Positions 9,364-17,937 of a stretch of 64,000 bases of DNA are shown here, one piece after another. The DNA comes from Streptomyces fumanus (GTDB lineage: Bacteria; Actinomycetota; Actinomycetes; Streptomycetales; Streptomycetaceae). The stretch's first letter is position 1. Each line of letters opens with the position of its first letter. The translations under genes were made by a program, and so were the position numbers. The stretch is from the NCBI RefSeq assembly GCF_014655295.1, contig NZ_BNBI01000007.1:186001-250000 (forward strand). The letters are read 5' to 3'. The notes beneath the pieces were generated by a model. The model saw only the letters and a list, made by a program, of their open reading frames with translations. It was not told the origin of the DNA and searched no databases.

Positions 9364-10134
9364 CTACTTCCCGGGGCCCCGGCGCAGCAGATACGTGTCC
9401 ATGATCCAGCCCTTGCGCTCCCGGGCCTCGGCGCGCAGTTGCTCGATGCGGGGGGCGGCCTCGGCGATCGGGCCGGAGACCAGGATCTCGTCGGGGGTGC
9501 CGATGTACGCGCCCCAGTAGATGTCGATGTCCTGGTCGGCGTAGCGCCGGAAGGTCTGGTGGGCGTCCAGCATCACCACCACGTCGTCCACCCCCTCGGG
9601 CAGCCCCTCCGCGAGCCGCCGCCCGGTGGTGATCTGCACCGGCCGCGCCACCCGGTTCAGCCCCGTGCGGTGCCGGGCGACCAGCGCGGACACACTGCTG
9701 ATGCCGGGCACCACGTCGTACGCGAACGTCACCGCGCCGCGCTCCAGGATCTCCTCCAGGATGCCCAGCGTGCTGTCGTACAGCGCCGGATCGCCCCACA
9801 CCAGGAACGCGCCGGTCTCGTCCTCGCCCAGTTCCCCGGCGATCAGCTCCTGGTAGATCCCGGCGCGGGCGCTGCGCCAGTCGCCGACGGCGGGGGAGTA
9901 CGCCGCCCCGCTCGCGCCCCGGTCCCGCTCCGGGTCCCGGGCCTCGACGACCCGGTAGGTGCCCTCCGGGACATGGGTGCGGAGGATGTCGTGCCGCAGC
10001 CGTACCAGGTCCGCCTTGGCCTCGCCCTTGTCCAGCACGAAGAACACGTCGGTGTCCCGCAGCGCCCGGACCGCCTGGAGGGTGAGCTGCTCGGGGTCGC
10101 CCGCACCGATACCGATGACATGAATAGTCCGCAC
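9364..10134 (-). CDS. cobF: Precorrin-6A synthase (deacetylating), CobF
   Basis: This 256-residue SAM-dependent methyltransferase of the tetrapyrrole methylase family methylates C-1 of precorrin-5 and removes the extruded acetyl group, in aerobic cobalamin synthesis. IHVIGIGAGDPEQLTLQAV is the N-terminal tetrapyrrole methylase loop and LVWGDPALYDSTLGILEEI the second SAM-binding motif. The C-terminal IYWGAYIGTPDEILVSGPI and KGWIMDTYLLRR are typical of CobF rather than CobM or CobJ. Start GTG 10134. No other cobalamin genes adjoin it, so here it is a stand-alone gene. Confidence 0.9.
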   Translation of the reverse strand: MRTIHVIGIGAGDPEQLTLQAVRALRDTDVFFVLDKGEAKADLVRLRHDILRTHVPEGTYRVVEARDPERDRGASGAAYSPAVGDWRSARAGIYQELIAGELGEDETGAFLVWGDPALYDSTLGILEEILERGAVTFAYDVVPGISSVSALVARHRTGLNRVARPVQITTGRRLAEGLPEGVDDVVVMLDAHQTFRRYADQDIDIYWGAYIGTPDEILVSGPIAEAAPRIEQLRAEARERKGWIMDTYLLRRGPGK

Positions 10135-10183
10135 GCCCCGAGTCTGCCGTACGCCCGGCGCACCGCCGCCGCCGGGCCTCGCC

Positions 10184-10684
10184 TCACCCCCGCAGCCGGG
10201 GCGCCCGCGCGGCCGCGTCGACGGGAGCCGCGTGCCGCTCCACGTCGGCCGCCAGCTCCCGGGCCCACCCGGCGACCGACGCGAGGTTCATCCCGTACGG
10301 CCGGGGCCGCGCCGCGCCGGACGCCCAGGCCCGCACCGCCCCGGCCCCGCGCCGCAGCAGCCGGGCACCGCCGGTCGTATTGCCCCGGGCCGCGTGCGTG
10401 AGCCCCACCGCGAGCTGGGCCAGCCCCCGCCACAGCTCCCGCTCCTCCGCCGGCCCCGACTTCCAGGCGTCCTCGAACACCTCGTGCGCGTGGAACGGCT
10501 TGCCCTCGTCCAGCAGCTTCTGCGCCTCGGCCACGGTCTCCTCGGGGGCGCGCACCACACCCTCGGGCTGCCGGGGCACGCCCTGCGCGCCGTACGGCAG
10601 GGGGCGCCCGAGCCCGTCGCGCGGCCGGGCGTTGCGGGCCCGCCCCTCGTCGTCGCGGTCGCGGCCCTGGCGTGAGCTGTCCAT
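10184..10684 (-). CDS. DUF309 domain-containing protein
   Basis: This 166-residue soluble protein carries the DUF309 core, helical with the conserved KPFHAHEVFEDAWK and WRGLAQLAVGLTHAARGN segments (about residues 60-105). The family is widespread and uncharacterised. The N-terminus is rich in Arg, Asp and Gly (RQGRDRDDEGRARNARPRDG) and probably disordered. ATG at 10684 is preferred over an upstream in-frame start, because upstream sequence runs into the tRNA promoter region. It is divergent from tRNA-Pro. Confidence 0.75.
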   Translation of the reverse strand: MDSSRQGRDRDDEGRARNARPRDGLGRPLPYGAQGVPRQPEGVVRAPEETVAEAQKLLDEGKPFHAHEVFEDAWKSGPAEERELWRGLAQLAVGLTHAARGNTTGGARLLRRGAGAVRAWASGAARPRPYGMNLASVAGWARELAADVERHAAPVDAAARAPRLRG

Positions 10685-10782
10685 GACCCGATTGTGCCGC
10701 GCCGACGCGTTTTCACCGCACGGCGGGGCGTGCGGTAAAGTTCTGTCCGCGTCACCGCACGGAACACCGGGCGACGACGCAT

Positions 10783-10856
<74 letters not shown>

Positions 10857-10875
10857 CTCGTGAGAGTCGCAGGTC

Positions 10876-10909
10876 AGGGCCGGTTTCGGAGAGATCCGAG
10901 ACCGGCCCT
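10876..10909. terminator. 15-bp hairpin terminator after tRNA-Pro
   Basis: Arms 10876-10890 and 10895-10909 form a 15-bp stem with one G-U pair and a GAGA loop. It follows the tRNA by 19 nt and precedes the stop of the convergent secreted-protein gene, so it can terminate both. Confidence 0.8.
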
Positions 10910-10912
10910 TGA

Positions 10913-11281
10913 TCATGCCGGTCCGCACCCGGTCGCGTACACGCTGTCGCCGTTGACGGTCACGGTGGAGCACACCAGGGACAGGTTGTAGAAGACGTAC
11001 GGGCGCGGCGGATTCCCGAGCACCGATGCGTTGCTCGTCGCCTTGTCGATCGTGAAGTAGTACGGGGCGCCGCCGTCGACGAAGCCGCATGCGGACTTCG
11101 AGACGAACAGGTTGGGGAAGAGGAAGCCGCTGCCGGAGGGCAGCAGGGCAAAGGATGTCGACGTCGGGCAGTGGGCGGTGGTCGACGCCTGCGCGGCCTG
11201 TGCCGGGGCGCCGACGGCTACGACGGCCGCGGCCAGAGCCGTCGCGCACGCCGCCGTCACGCGGCGTAGGGGCTGTCTCAT
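10913..11281 (-). CDS. Small secreted protein of unknown function
   Basis: This 122-residue protein has a clear Sec signal peptide: MRQPLRR, a long alanine/valine-rich core, and a likely cut after AQA-AQA near residue 30. The mature part of about 90 residues has three cysteines (in AHCPTS, SACGF and LVCST) plus one in the final TGCGPA, compatible with two disulphides. I do not recognise the family. GGAGGAAAG stands 3 nt before ATG 11281. It shares strand with the TetR gene upstream but lies 221 nt from it, so it probably has its own promoter. Confidence 0.65.
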   Translation of the reverse strand: MRQPLRRVTAACATALAAAVVAVGAPAQAAQASTTAHCPTSTSFALLPSGSGFLFPNLFVSKSACGFVDGGAPYYFTIDKATSNASVLGNPPRPYVFYNLSLVCSTVTVNGDSVYATGCGPA

Positions 11282-11502
11282 CGCTTTCCTCCGGTCTGTC
11301 GGGTGCGCGCTGCTGTACGCCGGGCCAGCCTCGCCGCACGGCGTCACCCGAACCAGCCCCAAACCGGCCAGTCCCCGGGCACCGGCCCGACCAGGGCGAC
11401 CTTCATCCCGGAGAGAGCGTCCGTGACCGGCCATGACGCGGACGATGCCGTCTCCCTGAGCGGCTGTCCGGGTTTCGTATCCGGGTCCCGGGGCCGCCCC
11501 GG

Positions 11503-12066
11503 TCAGTAGTGGGTGATCCCCGCGGTCAGGGTGCGGGTCCAGGGGGCCGAGACCGACTCGGCGTCGATGGAGACCAGCAGGTGGCAGAGCATCCCGGTGG
11601 CGAAGAACCGCTGCACCTGCTCGTCGTCGCCGCCGGAGGCGCTGCGCACGTACTCGACCGTGCGGGCGTACCCCGCGCGGACCGTCTCCCTGATCGCCGG
11701 CTCGGAGACCGCGGCGGCCTGGGCGTGCAGTTGGACCAGCATCAGGTCGTTGTCGCTGATCAGGCGGGCGTAGGCGTCGCCCATGGAGGCGAGTACGGCC
11801 TCGGGTGAGCTGCTCTCGGCCTTCGCCGCACCGCCTTCGAGGGCGGCGCGGACGCGGACGAAGCAGTGCTCGACGACCGCGGCGAACAGGGCTTCCTTGT
11901 TCGGGAAGAGGCGGTAGACGTACGCCTGCGAGATGCCGGCGGCCTTCGCCACCTCCGTCGTGGTGGTCCCGAAGTAGCCCCGGGCCGCGAAGGCGCCGAT
12001 GGCGGTGCGCAGGACCGTCTCCCGTCGCTCCTCGGCCGTGGACAGGTGACGTTGCTGCGTCTTCAT
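11503..12066 (-). CDS. TetR/AcrR family transcriptional regulator
   Basis: This 187-residue repressor has an N-terminal helix-turn-helix (ETVLRTAIGAFAARGYFGTTTTEVAKAAG then ISQAYVYRLFPNKEALF) and a helical ligand-binding domain. The C-terminal half (YARTVEYVRSASGGDDEQVQRFF) is like the uncharacterised TetR group that ends with SVSAPWTRTLTAGI. A 6+8+6 palindrome directly overlaps its 5' end, pointing to autoregulation. The divergent Rid-like gene (12232) could be a target, but its start is about 150 nt from the operator. Confidence 0.85.
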   Translation of the reverse strand: MKTQQRHLSTAEERRETVLRTAIGAFAARGYFGTTTTEVAKAAGISQAYVYRLFPNKEALFAAVVEHCFVRVRAALEGGAAKAESSSPEAVLASMGDAYARLISDNDLMLVQLHAQAAAVSEPAIRETVRAGYARTVEYVRSASGGDDEQVQRFFATGMLCHLLVSIDAESVSAPWTRTLTAGITHY

Positions 12067-12086
12067 GTGAGTACTTAATCACTCAC
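12067..12086. promoter_or_regulatory. Putative TetR operator
   Basis: GTGAGT (12067-12072) and ACTCAC (12081-12086) are a perfect inverted repeat separated by the A/T-rich ACTTAATC. It touches the ATG of the tetR gene. The layout is typical of TetR-type operators of the GTGAGTGATTAAGTACTCAC kind. Confidence 0.7.
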
Positions 12087-12231
12087 TACGGTGAGGGTCA
12101 ATGGCGGCCGACGTGATTCCCCGGCTGCCAGGAATGGATCAGGTCCCGCCGTGGCTGTCGAAGGTGATCACGTCGGGTGGCGGTCGCGGCACTCGGCGCA
12201 GGAGCTGTGAACTCGAGGGAGAGTCATCATC

Positions 12232-12642
12232 GTGTCCGTTGCACAGTCAGCCGTCGAACGCGTGCGTGTGTCCGCGGAGCCCGACTGGTACGAGTCGGCC
12301 GGTATATCGCTCGGTGTCCGGGTCGGGAACCTGGTCTTCACCTCGGGGCAGGCCCCGATCGACGCCCGGGGGGTCACGGTCGGCGTGGGGGACTTCGAGG
12401 CTCAGGCCCGTCAGGCGCTGGCGAACCTCGCCACGGTGCTGGAGAACGCGGGCTCCAGCCTGGCCGACACCGTCAAGGCCACCGTGTTCGTCACCGACAT
12501 CACGCGGCAGGACGTCTTCGCCCGGTTGCGCGCGGAGTACTTCCCGGACGAGCCGCACCTCGCGGAGTCGTTCGTCGAGGTCTCCTCGCTCGCCGACCCC
12601 GAGTGGATGATCGAGATCGAGGCGATCGGTCTCGTCCGCTGA
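12232..12642 (+). CDS. Rid family (YjgF/UK114) protein lacking the usual arginine
   Basis: This 136-residue protein has the Rid fold: VFTSGQAPID, QARQALANLATVLENAGSSLADTVKATVFVTD and a C-terminal MIEIEAIGLVR. RidA proteins deaminate reactive enamine/imine intermediates using an arginine in a PARxxV motif. Here the equivalent stretch reads PHLAESFVEV, with no arginine, so it belongs with the Rid subgroups that lack RidA-type deaminase activity or have another role. GTG 12232 follows GAGGGAGAG. The divergent TetR gene may control it. Confidence 0.8.
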   Translation: MSVAQSAVERVRVSAEPDWYESAGISLGVRVGNLVFTSGQAPIDARGVTVGVGDFEAQARQALANLATVLENAGSSLADTVKATVFVTDITRQDVFARLRAEYFPDEPHLAESFVEVSSLADPEWMIEIEAIGLVR

Positions 12643-12657
12643 GGCACGGGGCCGAGG

Positions 12658-12686
12658 GCCGGGCCCGGGGGAGACCCGGGCCCGGC
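12658..12686. terminator. 12-bp perfect hairpin between convergent genes
   Basis: Arms 12658-12669 and 12675-12686 (GCCGGGCCCGGG and its complement) form a perfect stem around GGAGA. It serves the convergent Rid-like and small secreted protein genes. Confidence 0.75.
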
Positions 12687-12693
12687 GCGGGGG

Positions 12694-12978
12694 TCAGCAG
12701 GTGCGGTTGACGTAGTGGGCGCCCTGGATCTTGTCCGCCTTGCCCAGCCAGGTCCGGCCGGGGCCGACACACTGCTCGCGGTCCTTCGCCCTGGCGACGC
12801 GGACCTTGATGACGACGTGGGAGCCGTCCGAGGTGCAGTGGTTGTAGTAGGCGTCGGTGCTGGTCTCGTAGAAGCCGCACGGGGCGGCGGTCGCGGGGGT
12901 GACGGCCACCGTGCCCAGCGGGGTGAGCGCGAGGGCGAAGGCGGAGAGGGTGCCGGTGACCAGGTGTCGGATACGCAC
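12694..12978 (-). CDS. Small secreted cysteine-containing protein (DUF6355-like)
   Basis: This 94-residue protein has a signal peptide (MRIRHLV, hydrophobic core, cut near TAA-AP around residue 31). The mature 60-odd residues contain four cysteines (PCGFYE, NHCTSD, EQCVGPG, NRTC), probably two disulphides. The PCGFYET...YYNHCTSDGSHVVIKV pattern resembles the DUF6355 group of actinobacterial secreted proteins, which often sit near natural-product genes. The role is unknown. It follows GGAGCC upstream of ATG 12978. Confidence 0.65.
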   Translation of the reverse strand: MRIRHLVTGTLSAFALALTPLGTVAVTPATAAPCGFYETSTDAYYNHCTSDGSHVVIKVRVARAKDREQCVGPGRTWLGKADKIQGAHYVNRTC

Positions 12979-13199
12979 GCGGGCTCCTTGATCGGGTCAG
13001 GGAATGCGGCGCCGCTGCACGGGCGCCGTTTCCGAGAGTCCCAGCCCCGCCCCCCGCACCGGCGCAGACGGTCCGCGGTTCACCCGGACGGGGAGGGCGC
13101 GCGGGGAGGCCCCGCACCGGCGCTTGACTTCGAGCGCGCTGCAAGCTGAAGACTCCCGTTCGTGCCCGGAGGAGCCGGGCGCGCACGGGAGGAGCCCCC

Positions 13200-14180
13200 A
13201 TGAAGTACCGCACCATCGGCAGCGATCCGGCCACCCGCCGCGAGGTGAGCGTGCTCGCCCTCGGAGCCATGCTGTTCGGATCGGTGACGGACGAGAAGAC
13301 CTCCTTCGCCGTGCTCGACCGCTACGTCGAGGCCGGCGGGAACTTCATCGACACGTCCGACAACTACGCGTTCTGGGTCGACGGCGGTCAGGGCGGGCAG
13401 AGCGAGACCCTGCTCGGGCGGTGGCGGCGCAGCCGGGGCGTCGGTGACGAGATCGTCATCGCCACCAAGCTCGGCGCCCGCCCCCTGGCCCCCGGCACCA
13501 GCTACACCGACAACCCCGAGGGCCTGTCGGCGAAGGTGATCCGCGAGTCCGCCGAGCGCAGCCGGGACCGGCTCGGGGTGGAGCGGCTGGACCTGCTGTA
13601 CGCGCACATCGACGACTTCACCGTGCCGCAGCGCGAGACCGTCGAGGCGTTCGGCGCGCTCGTCGCCGAGGGCACCGCCGGGCTGCTCGGCGTCAGCAAC
13701 CAGGCGATGTGGCGGGTGGAGCGGGCCCGCGCGCTGGCCGCCGCGGCGGGGGTCCCGGGGTACGAGGTGCTCCAGTACCAGCACAGCCTGCTGCGGCCCC
13801 GGTTCGACGTGCCGAGCGACCTCTTCCCCGACGGCAGCCTCGGGCACGCGGGGCCCGAACTCCTCGGCTATCTGCGGGCCGAGCCCGGTCTGACGCTGGT
13901 CGCCTACTCGCCGCTGCTGACCGGCGCCTACGTACGCGACGACAAGCCGCTGCCGCCGGACTACGACCACCCCGGCACGCCCGCCCGGCTGGCGGTGCTC
14001 CGCGAGGTGGCCAGGGAGACCGGCGCCACCCCCAACCAGGTGGTCCTGGCCTGGCAGATCGGCGCCGGGATCGTCCCGCTGGCGGGGGCCTCCTCGGTGG
14101 CGCAACTGGAGGAGAACCTGGCCGCCGCCGACCTGGAGCTGACCGCCGAGCAGCGGGCCCGGCTCGACGCGGCGCACTGA
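13200..14180 (+). CDS. Aldo/keto reductase
   Basis: This 326-residue NADPH-dependent oxidoreductase has the (beta/alpha)8 AKR fold. The catalytic tetrad is visible as Asp and Tyr in FIDTSDNYAFW, Lys in IATKLGARP and His in YAHIDDF. LGVSNQAMWRV and QYQHSLLRP follow, and the C-terminal PLAGASSVAQLEENLAA is the cofactor-binding end. GGAGGAG lies before ATG 13200. Its position next to the iol operon (convergent with iolD) suggests a polyol or sugar substrate, but that is inference; there is no shared transcript. Confidence 0.85.
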   Translation: MKYRTIGSDPATRREVSVLALGAMLFGSVTDEKTSFAVLDRYVEAGGNFIDTSDNYAFWVDGGQGGQSETLLGRWRRSRGVGDEIVIATKLGARPLAPGTSYTDNPEGLSAKVIRESAERSRDRLGVERLDLLYAHIDDFTVPQRETVEAFGALVAEGTAGLLGVSNQAMWRVERARALAAAAGVPGYEVLQYQHSLLRPRFDVPSDLFPDGSLGHAGPELLGYLRAEPGLTLVAYSPLLTGAYVRDDKPLPPDYDHPGTPARLAVLREVARETGATPNQVVLAWQIGAGIVPLAGASSVAQLEENLAAADLELTAEQRARLDAAH

Positions 14181-14205
14181 CGGACCGGCAGGTCCAGGTC
14201 CGTCA
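14178..14205. terminator. Convergent terminator overlapping both stop codons
   Basis: TGACGGACC (14178-14186) and GGTCCGTCA (14197-14205) are perfect complements. The first arm begins with the TGA of the aldo/keto reductase and the second ends with the complement of the iolD TGA. Confidence 0.65.
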
Positions 14206-16071
14206 CAGGTGGCGGCGGCGGTCGGCGAGCGCGCGGACGTACTCCTCCCGGGCGGCCGTCGCGGGTGCCCGGGAGGACACCTCGGCGACCGGCACGTCCC
14301 ACCACGCCTCGGCGGGCGGCGCGGTCGGCGCCGGGTCGGTCTCGACGTACACGCACGTCGGCCGGGTCGCCGCCCGCGCGGTCGCGAGGGCCGCGCGCAG
14401 CTCGCGCAGGGTCTTGGCGCGCAGCACGTCCATGCCGAGGCTGGCCGCGTTGGCCGCGAGGTCCACCGGGAGCGGGTCGCCGGTGAAGGTGCCGTCGGGG
14501 GCGCGGTGGCGGTAGTCGGTGCCGAACCGCTCGGCGCCCACCGACTCGGAGAGGCCGCCGATGGAGGCGTACCCGTGGTTCTGCACCAGGACCAGCTTGA
14601 CGGGCAGCCGCTCCTGCACGGCGGTGACGATCTCGGTGGGGTTCATCAGATAGGTGCCGTCGCCGACCAGCGCCCACACCGGGGTGCCGGGCGCGGCAAG
14701 CTGGACGCCGATCGCGGCCGGGATCTCGTACCCCATGCAGGAGTAGCCGTACTCCAGGTGGTACTGGCGCGGGGACCGGGCCCGCCAGAGTTTGTGCAGG
14801 TCGCCGGGGAGGGAACCGGCCGCGTTGAGCACCACGTCGGTGTCGCCGACCACCGCGTCCAGCGCGCCGAGCACCTGTGTCTGGGTCGGCACGGCGTCGT
14901 CGGCGCCGTGGAAGGCGGCCTCGACGACCCGGTCCCAGCGCTCCTTGCCGGCCCGGTACTCCGCCTCGTACGCCGGGTCCACGCGGTACCCGGACAGTGC
15001 CTCGGTGAGCAGTTCGAGGCCGGTCCGGGCGTCGCAGACCAGGGTGCGGGCGGCGAGCTTGTGGGCGTCGAAGCCGGTGATGTTGAGGTTGAGGAAGCGG
15101 ACGGCGGGGTGCTGGAAGAGGGTGCCGGAGGCGGTGGTGAAGTCGGTGTGGCGGGTGCCGACGCCGATCACCAGGTCGGCGGTGCGGGCCAGGGCGTCGG
15201 CGACGGCGGTGCCGGTGTGGCCGACGGCGCCGAGGTCGGCGGGGTGGTCGTGGCGCAGCGAGCCCTTGCCGGCCTGGGTGGCGGCGACCGGGATGCCGGT
15301 GGCGTCGGCCAGGGCCTCCAGCGCCTCCTCGGCGGCGCTGTGGTGGACGCCGCCGCCCGCGACGATCAGCGGCCGGGCGGCGGACCGGATCGTCTGCGCG
15401 GCGTCGGCCAGTTCCAGCGGGTCGGGGGCGGGGCGGCGGACCCGCCAGACCCGGTCGGCGAAGAACTCCTCCGGCCAGTCGGCCGCCTCGGCCTGCACGT
15501 CCTGCGGCAGCGCGAGCGTCACGGCCCCGGTCTCGGCCGGGTCGGCGAGCACCCGCATGGCGTTGAGCGCGGCGGGGATCAGTGCCTCGGGGCGGGTGAT
15601 CCGGTCGAAGTACCGGGAGACCGGCCGCAGCGTGTCGTTGACCGACGCATCGCCCGCGAGGGGGTGCTCCAGTTGCTGGAGCAGCGGATCGGCGGCGTGC
15701 GAGGCGAAGTAGTCGCCGGGCAGCAGCAGGACGGGCAGCCGGTTGATGGTGGCGAGGGCGGCGCCGGTGACCAGGTTGGTGGCGCCGGGGCCGATCGAGG
15801 TGGTCACCGCCTGCGCGGAGAGCCGGTCGAGGTGCCGGGCGTGGCCGACGGCGGCGTGCACCATGGCCTGTTCGTTGCGGCCCTGGTGGAACGGCATGAC
15901 ATCGGCGTACTCGACCAGGGCCTGGCCGATCCCGGCCACGTTGCCGTGGCCGAAGACCCCCCAGGTGCCGGTGATCAGCCGGTGCCGTACGCCGTCCCGT
16001 TCGGTGTACTGGGCGGCGAGGAACCGCACCAGGGCCTGGGCGGTGGTCAGTCGGCGGGTGCGGGCGCTCAT
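14203..16071 (-). CDS. iolD: 3D-(3,5/4)-trihydroxycyclohexane-1,2-dione hydrolase (IolD)
   Basis: This 622-residue thiamine-diphosphate enzyme opens the ring of trihydroxycyclohexane-1,2-dione to 5-deoxy-glucuronate, the third step of myo-inositol breakdown. RNEQAMVHAAVGHAR holds the activating glutamate, and VGDGTYLMNPTEIVTAV with VQNHGYASIGGL is the ThDP/Mg2+ motif (GDG...N). The order and length match IolD rather than acetolactate synthase. ATG 16071 overlaps the iolB stop (ATGA), so the two are coupled. It is the last gene of the leftward iol operon. Confidence 0.92.
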   Translation of the reverse strand: MSARTRRLTTAQALVRFLAAQYTERDGVRHRLITGTWGVFGHGNVAGIGQALVEYADVMPFHQGRNEQAMVHAAVGHARHLDRLSAQAVTTSIGPGATNLVTGAALATINRLPVLLLPGDYFASHAADPLLQQLEHPLAGDASVNDTLRPVSRYFDRITRPEALIPAALNAMRVLADPAETGAVTLALPQDVQAEAADWPEEFFADRVWRVRRPAPDPLELADAAQTIRSAARPLIVAGGGVHHSAAEEALEALADATGIPVAATQAGKGSLRHDHPADLGAVGHTGTAVADALARTADLVIGVGTRHTDFTTASGTLFQHPAVRFLNLNITGFDAHKLAARTLVCDARTGLELLTEALSGYRVDPAYEAEYRAGKERWDRVVEAAFHGADDAVPTQTQVLGALDAVVGDTDVVLNAAGSLPGDLHKLWRARSPRQYHLEYGYSCMGYEIPAAIGVQLAAPGTPVWALVGDGTYLMNPTEIVTAVQERLPVKLVLVQNHGYASIGGLSESVGAERFGTDYRHRAPDGTFTGDPLPVDLAANAASLGMDVLRAKTLRELRAALATARAATRPTCVYVETDPAPTAPPAEAWWDVPVAEVSSRAPATAAREEYVRALADRRRHL

Positions 16072-16949
16072 GCGGACCTCTCCGGAGCGGTGTAGAGGGG
16101 CAGTCGGGGGTCGGCCGGCCGGTCCGGCCAGGTGTCGCGGACCCAGGCGTGGCCGGGGTGGTCGCGGATCAGCCAGGCCCGGTCCTCGCCGGGTCCGGCC
16201 ATGACGTTGAGGTAGTACATGTGGTGGCCGGGCACGGCCATCGACGGCCCGTGCCAGCCGTCGGGGATCAGTACGACGTCGCCGTCGCGCACCTCGGCCA
16301 GCAGGTCCGTGCCCCGGCCCCGCCCGGAGGGGGAGACCCGCTGGTAGCCGAGGCCGGGGGTGCCGTCGTGGCCGGTGAACTCGTAGTAGTAGATCTCCTC
16401 CAGCTCCGACTCCTCGCCGGGCCGGTGCTCGTCGTGCTTGTGCGGCGGGAAGGACGACCAGTTGCCGTCCGGGGTGAGCACCTCCACGGCGATGAGGTTG
16501 GCGCACTCGAAGACGCCGGCCGCGGCGAAGTTGTTGACCTGGCGGGAGCAGTTGCCGGTGCCGCGCAGCTCCACCGGGACCCCGGAGGCCGGGCCGTAGC
16601 GGGCGGGCAGTCGCCGGTCGCAGCGGGCGCCGGTGAGCGCGAACCGGCCGCCGCCGGGGGAGTCGACGGTGACCCGGGCGTCCCTCGGCGCGTACGCGAA
16701 GTCGCTGACGCCGCTGAACACATCGCGGCGGCCGGTGAGCCGGAAGGCGGTGCCGTCGACCGTGACCGTGCAGCTCCCGGCGAGCGGCAGCACGATCCAC
16801 TCGCTGTCGCCGGTGCCGAAGGTGTGCGAACCGCCCGGCGGCAGCGGCAGCACCCGCAGGGCGGAGTACCCCCAGCCCGCGGACTCGGGGGTGACGTGCA
16901 CGGAGTAGGGGCCGCTGCGTGCCGTGCCCGCGGAAAGGTGGTGCGTCAT
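16068..16949 (-). CDS. iolB: 5-deoxy-glucuronate isomerase (IolB)
   Basis: This 293-residue double-cupin enzyme converts 5-deoxy-glucuronate to 5-dehydro-2-deoxy-gluconate. Family landmarks are GWGYSALRVLPLPPGGSHTF, the metal-ligand cupin stretch SSFPPHKHDEHRPGEESELEE, and the C-terminal LIPDGWHGPSMAVPGHHMYYLNVMAG. GGAGGAG precedes ATG 16949. It overlaps iolD by 4 nt and follows the aldolase gene by 109 nt. Confidence 0.93.
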   Translation of the reverse strand: MTHHLSAGTARSGPYSVHVTPESAGWGYSALRVLPLPPGGSHTFGTGDSEWIVLPLAGSCTVTVDGTAFRLTGRRDVFSGVSDFAYAPRDARVTVDSPGGGRFALTGARCDRRLPARYGPASGVPVELRGTGNCSRQVNNFAAAGVFECANLIAVEVLTPDGNWSSFPPHKHDEHRPGEESELEEIYYYEFTGHDGTPGLGYQRVSPSGRGRGTDLLAEVRDGDVVLIPDGWHGPSMAVPGHHMYYLNVMAGPGEDRAWLIRDHPGHAWVRDTWPDRPADPRLPLYTAPERSA

Positions 16950-16963
16950 CGGGGTCTCCTCCT

Positions 16964-17001
16964 CGTCGGGCCGTCGGAGCGCCGGGGCGTCGGGCCGTCG
17001 G
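16964..17001 (+). repeat. 14-bp direct repeat in the aldolase-iolB spacer
   Basis: CGTCGGGCCGTCGG occurs at 16964-16977 and again at 16988-17001, in a spacer without genes. It could be slippage or a regulatory site; nothing more can be said. Confidence 0.5.
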
Positions 17002-17058
17002 CACAGTCACAGGGCACTCGTGCCGCGCGTGTCACAGGCTGCGCAACCGTCACCCGCG

Positions 17059-17937
17059 TCACAGCAGCCCCACCGCCGTGTCCACCGCCTCCTCCACACT
17101 GCCCCGCGCCGGGTACAGCAGCGACCGGCCGGCGACCAGGCCCCGTACGGTGGGCAGCCGCAGCGCCTTGCGCCATCGTTCGTACGTCCCCTCCTGGTCG
17201 TCGCCCACCTCGCCGCCGAGCAGGACCGCCGGCAGGGTGGAGCTCTGGAGCACCTCGGCCATGTCGCCGGGGTCGTGGGTGACGGGGAGTTTCAGCCAGG
17301 TGTAGGCGGAGGTGCCGCCCAGCCCGGAGGCGATGGCGATGGACCGGGTGACCGCCTCCGGCGAGAGGTCGGTGCGTATCCGGCCGTCCACCCGGCGGCA
17401 GATGAACGGCTCGACGAAGACCGGCAGCCGGTGCGCGGCCATCGCGTCCACGGCACGGGCGGCGGCCTCCAGGGTGGCCAGCGAGCCCGGGTCGGCGTAG
17501 TCGACGCGCAGCAGCAGCTTGCCCGCGTCGAAGCGGAACCGGGCGAGGTCCTCGGCGCGGTGGCCGGTGAACCGGTCGTCCATCTCGAAGGCGGCGCCCG
17601 CCAGTCCACCGCGGTTCATCGAGCCCATGACGACCTTGTTCTCCAGCGCGCCGAGCAGCAGCAGGTCCTCCAGCACGTCGGCGGTGGCGAGCACCCCGTC
17701 CACGCCGGGGCGGGACAGCGCGGTGCACAGCCGTTCCAGCAGGTCGGCGCGGTTGGCCATGGCGAGCCGGCGGTCGCCGACGCCGAGCGCGCCGCGCGCC
17801 GGATGGTCGGCGGCGACGATCATCAGCCGGCCGCCGGTGCCGAGCAGCGGGCGGCGCACCCGGCGGGCGGCCGCCTCGGCGACCGCCTCGGGGTGCCGGG
17901 CCCGGACCGCGGTGAGGTCGGGGATGCCGAGGGTCAT
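17059..17937 (-). CDS. Cgl0159-type (beta/alpha)8 aldolase of inositol catabolism
   Basis: This 292-residue TIM-barrel protein belongs to the group that includes Corynebacterium Cgl0159, annotated as deoxyribose-phosphate-aldolase-like. Landmarks are LMIVAADHPARGALGVG near the start, GVLATADVLEDLLLLGALENKVVMGSMNRGGL, KLLLRVDYADPGSL (a likely Schiff-base lysine region), and PVFVEPF. In iol clusters it sits beside iolC and probably cleaves 2-deoxy-5-keto-gluconate 6-phosphate, the job IolJ does in Bacillus; that assignment is inference. It overlaps iolC by 4 nt. Confidence 0.8.
   Translation of the reverse strand: MTLGIPDLTAVRARHPEAVAEAAARRVRRPLLGTGGRLMIVAADHPARGALGVGDRRLAMANRADLLERLCTALSRPGVDGVLATADVLEDLLLLGALENKVVMGSMNRGGLAGAAFEMDDRFTGHRAEDLARFRFDAGKLLLRVDYADPGSLATLEAAARAVDAMAAHRLPVFVEPFICRRVDGRIRTDLSPEAVTRSIAIASGLGGTSAYTWLKLPVTHDPGDMAEVLQSSTLPAVLLGGEVGDDQEGTYERWRKALRLPTVRGLVAGRSLLYPARGSVEEAVDTAVGLL

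Noticed and set aside
10913..12082. One 389-residue fusion of the secreted protein with the TetR region
   Set aside because: The upstream half reads the TetR gene in the wrong frame; the secreted protein has its own ATG, signal peptide and ribosome site.
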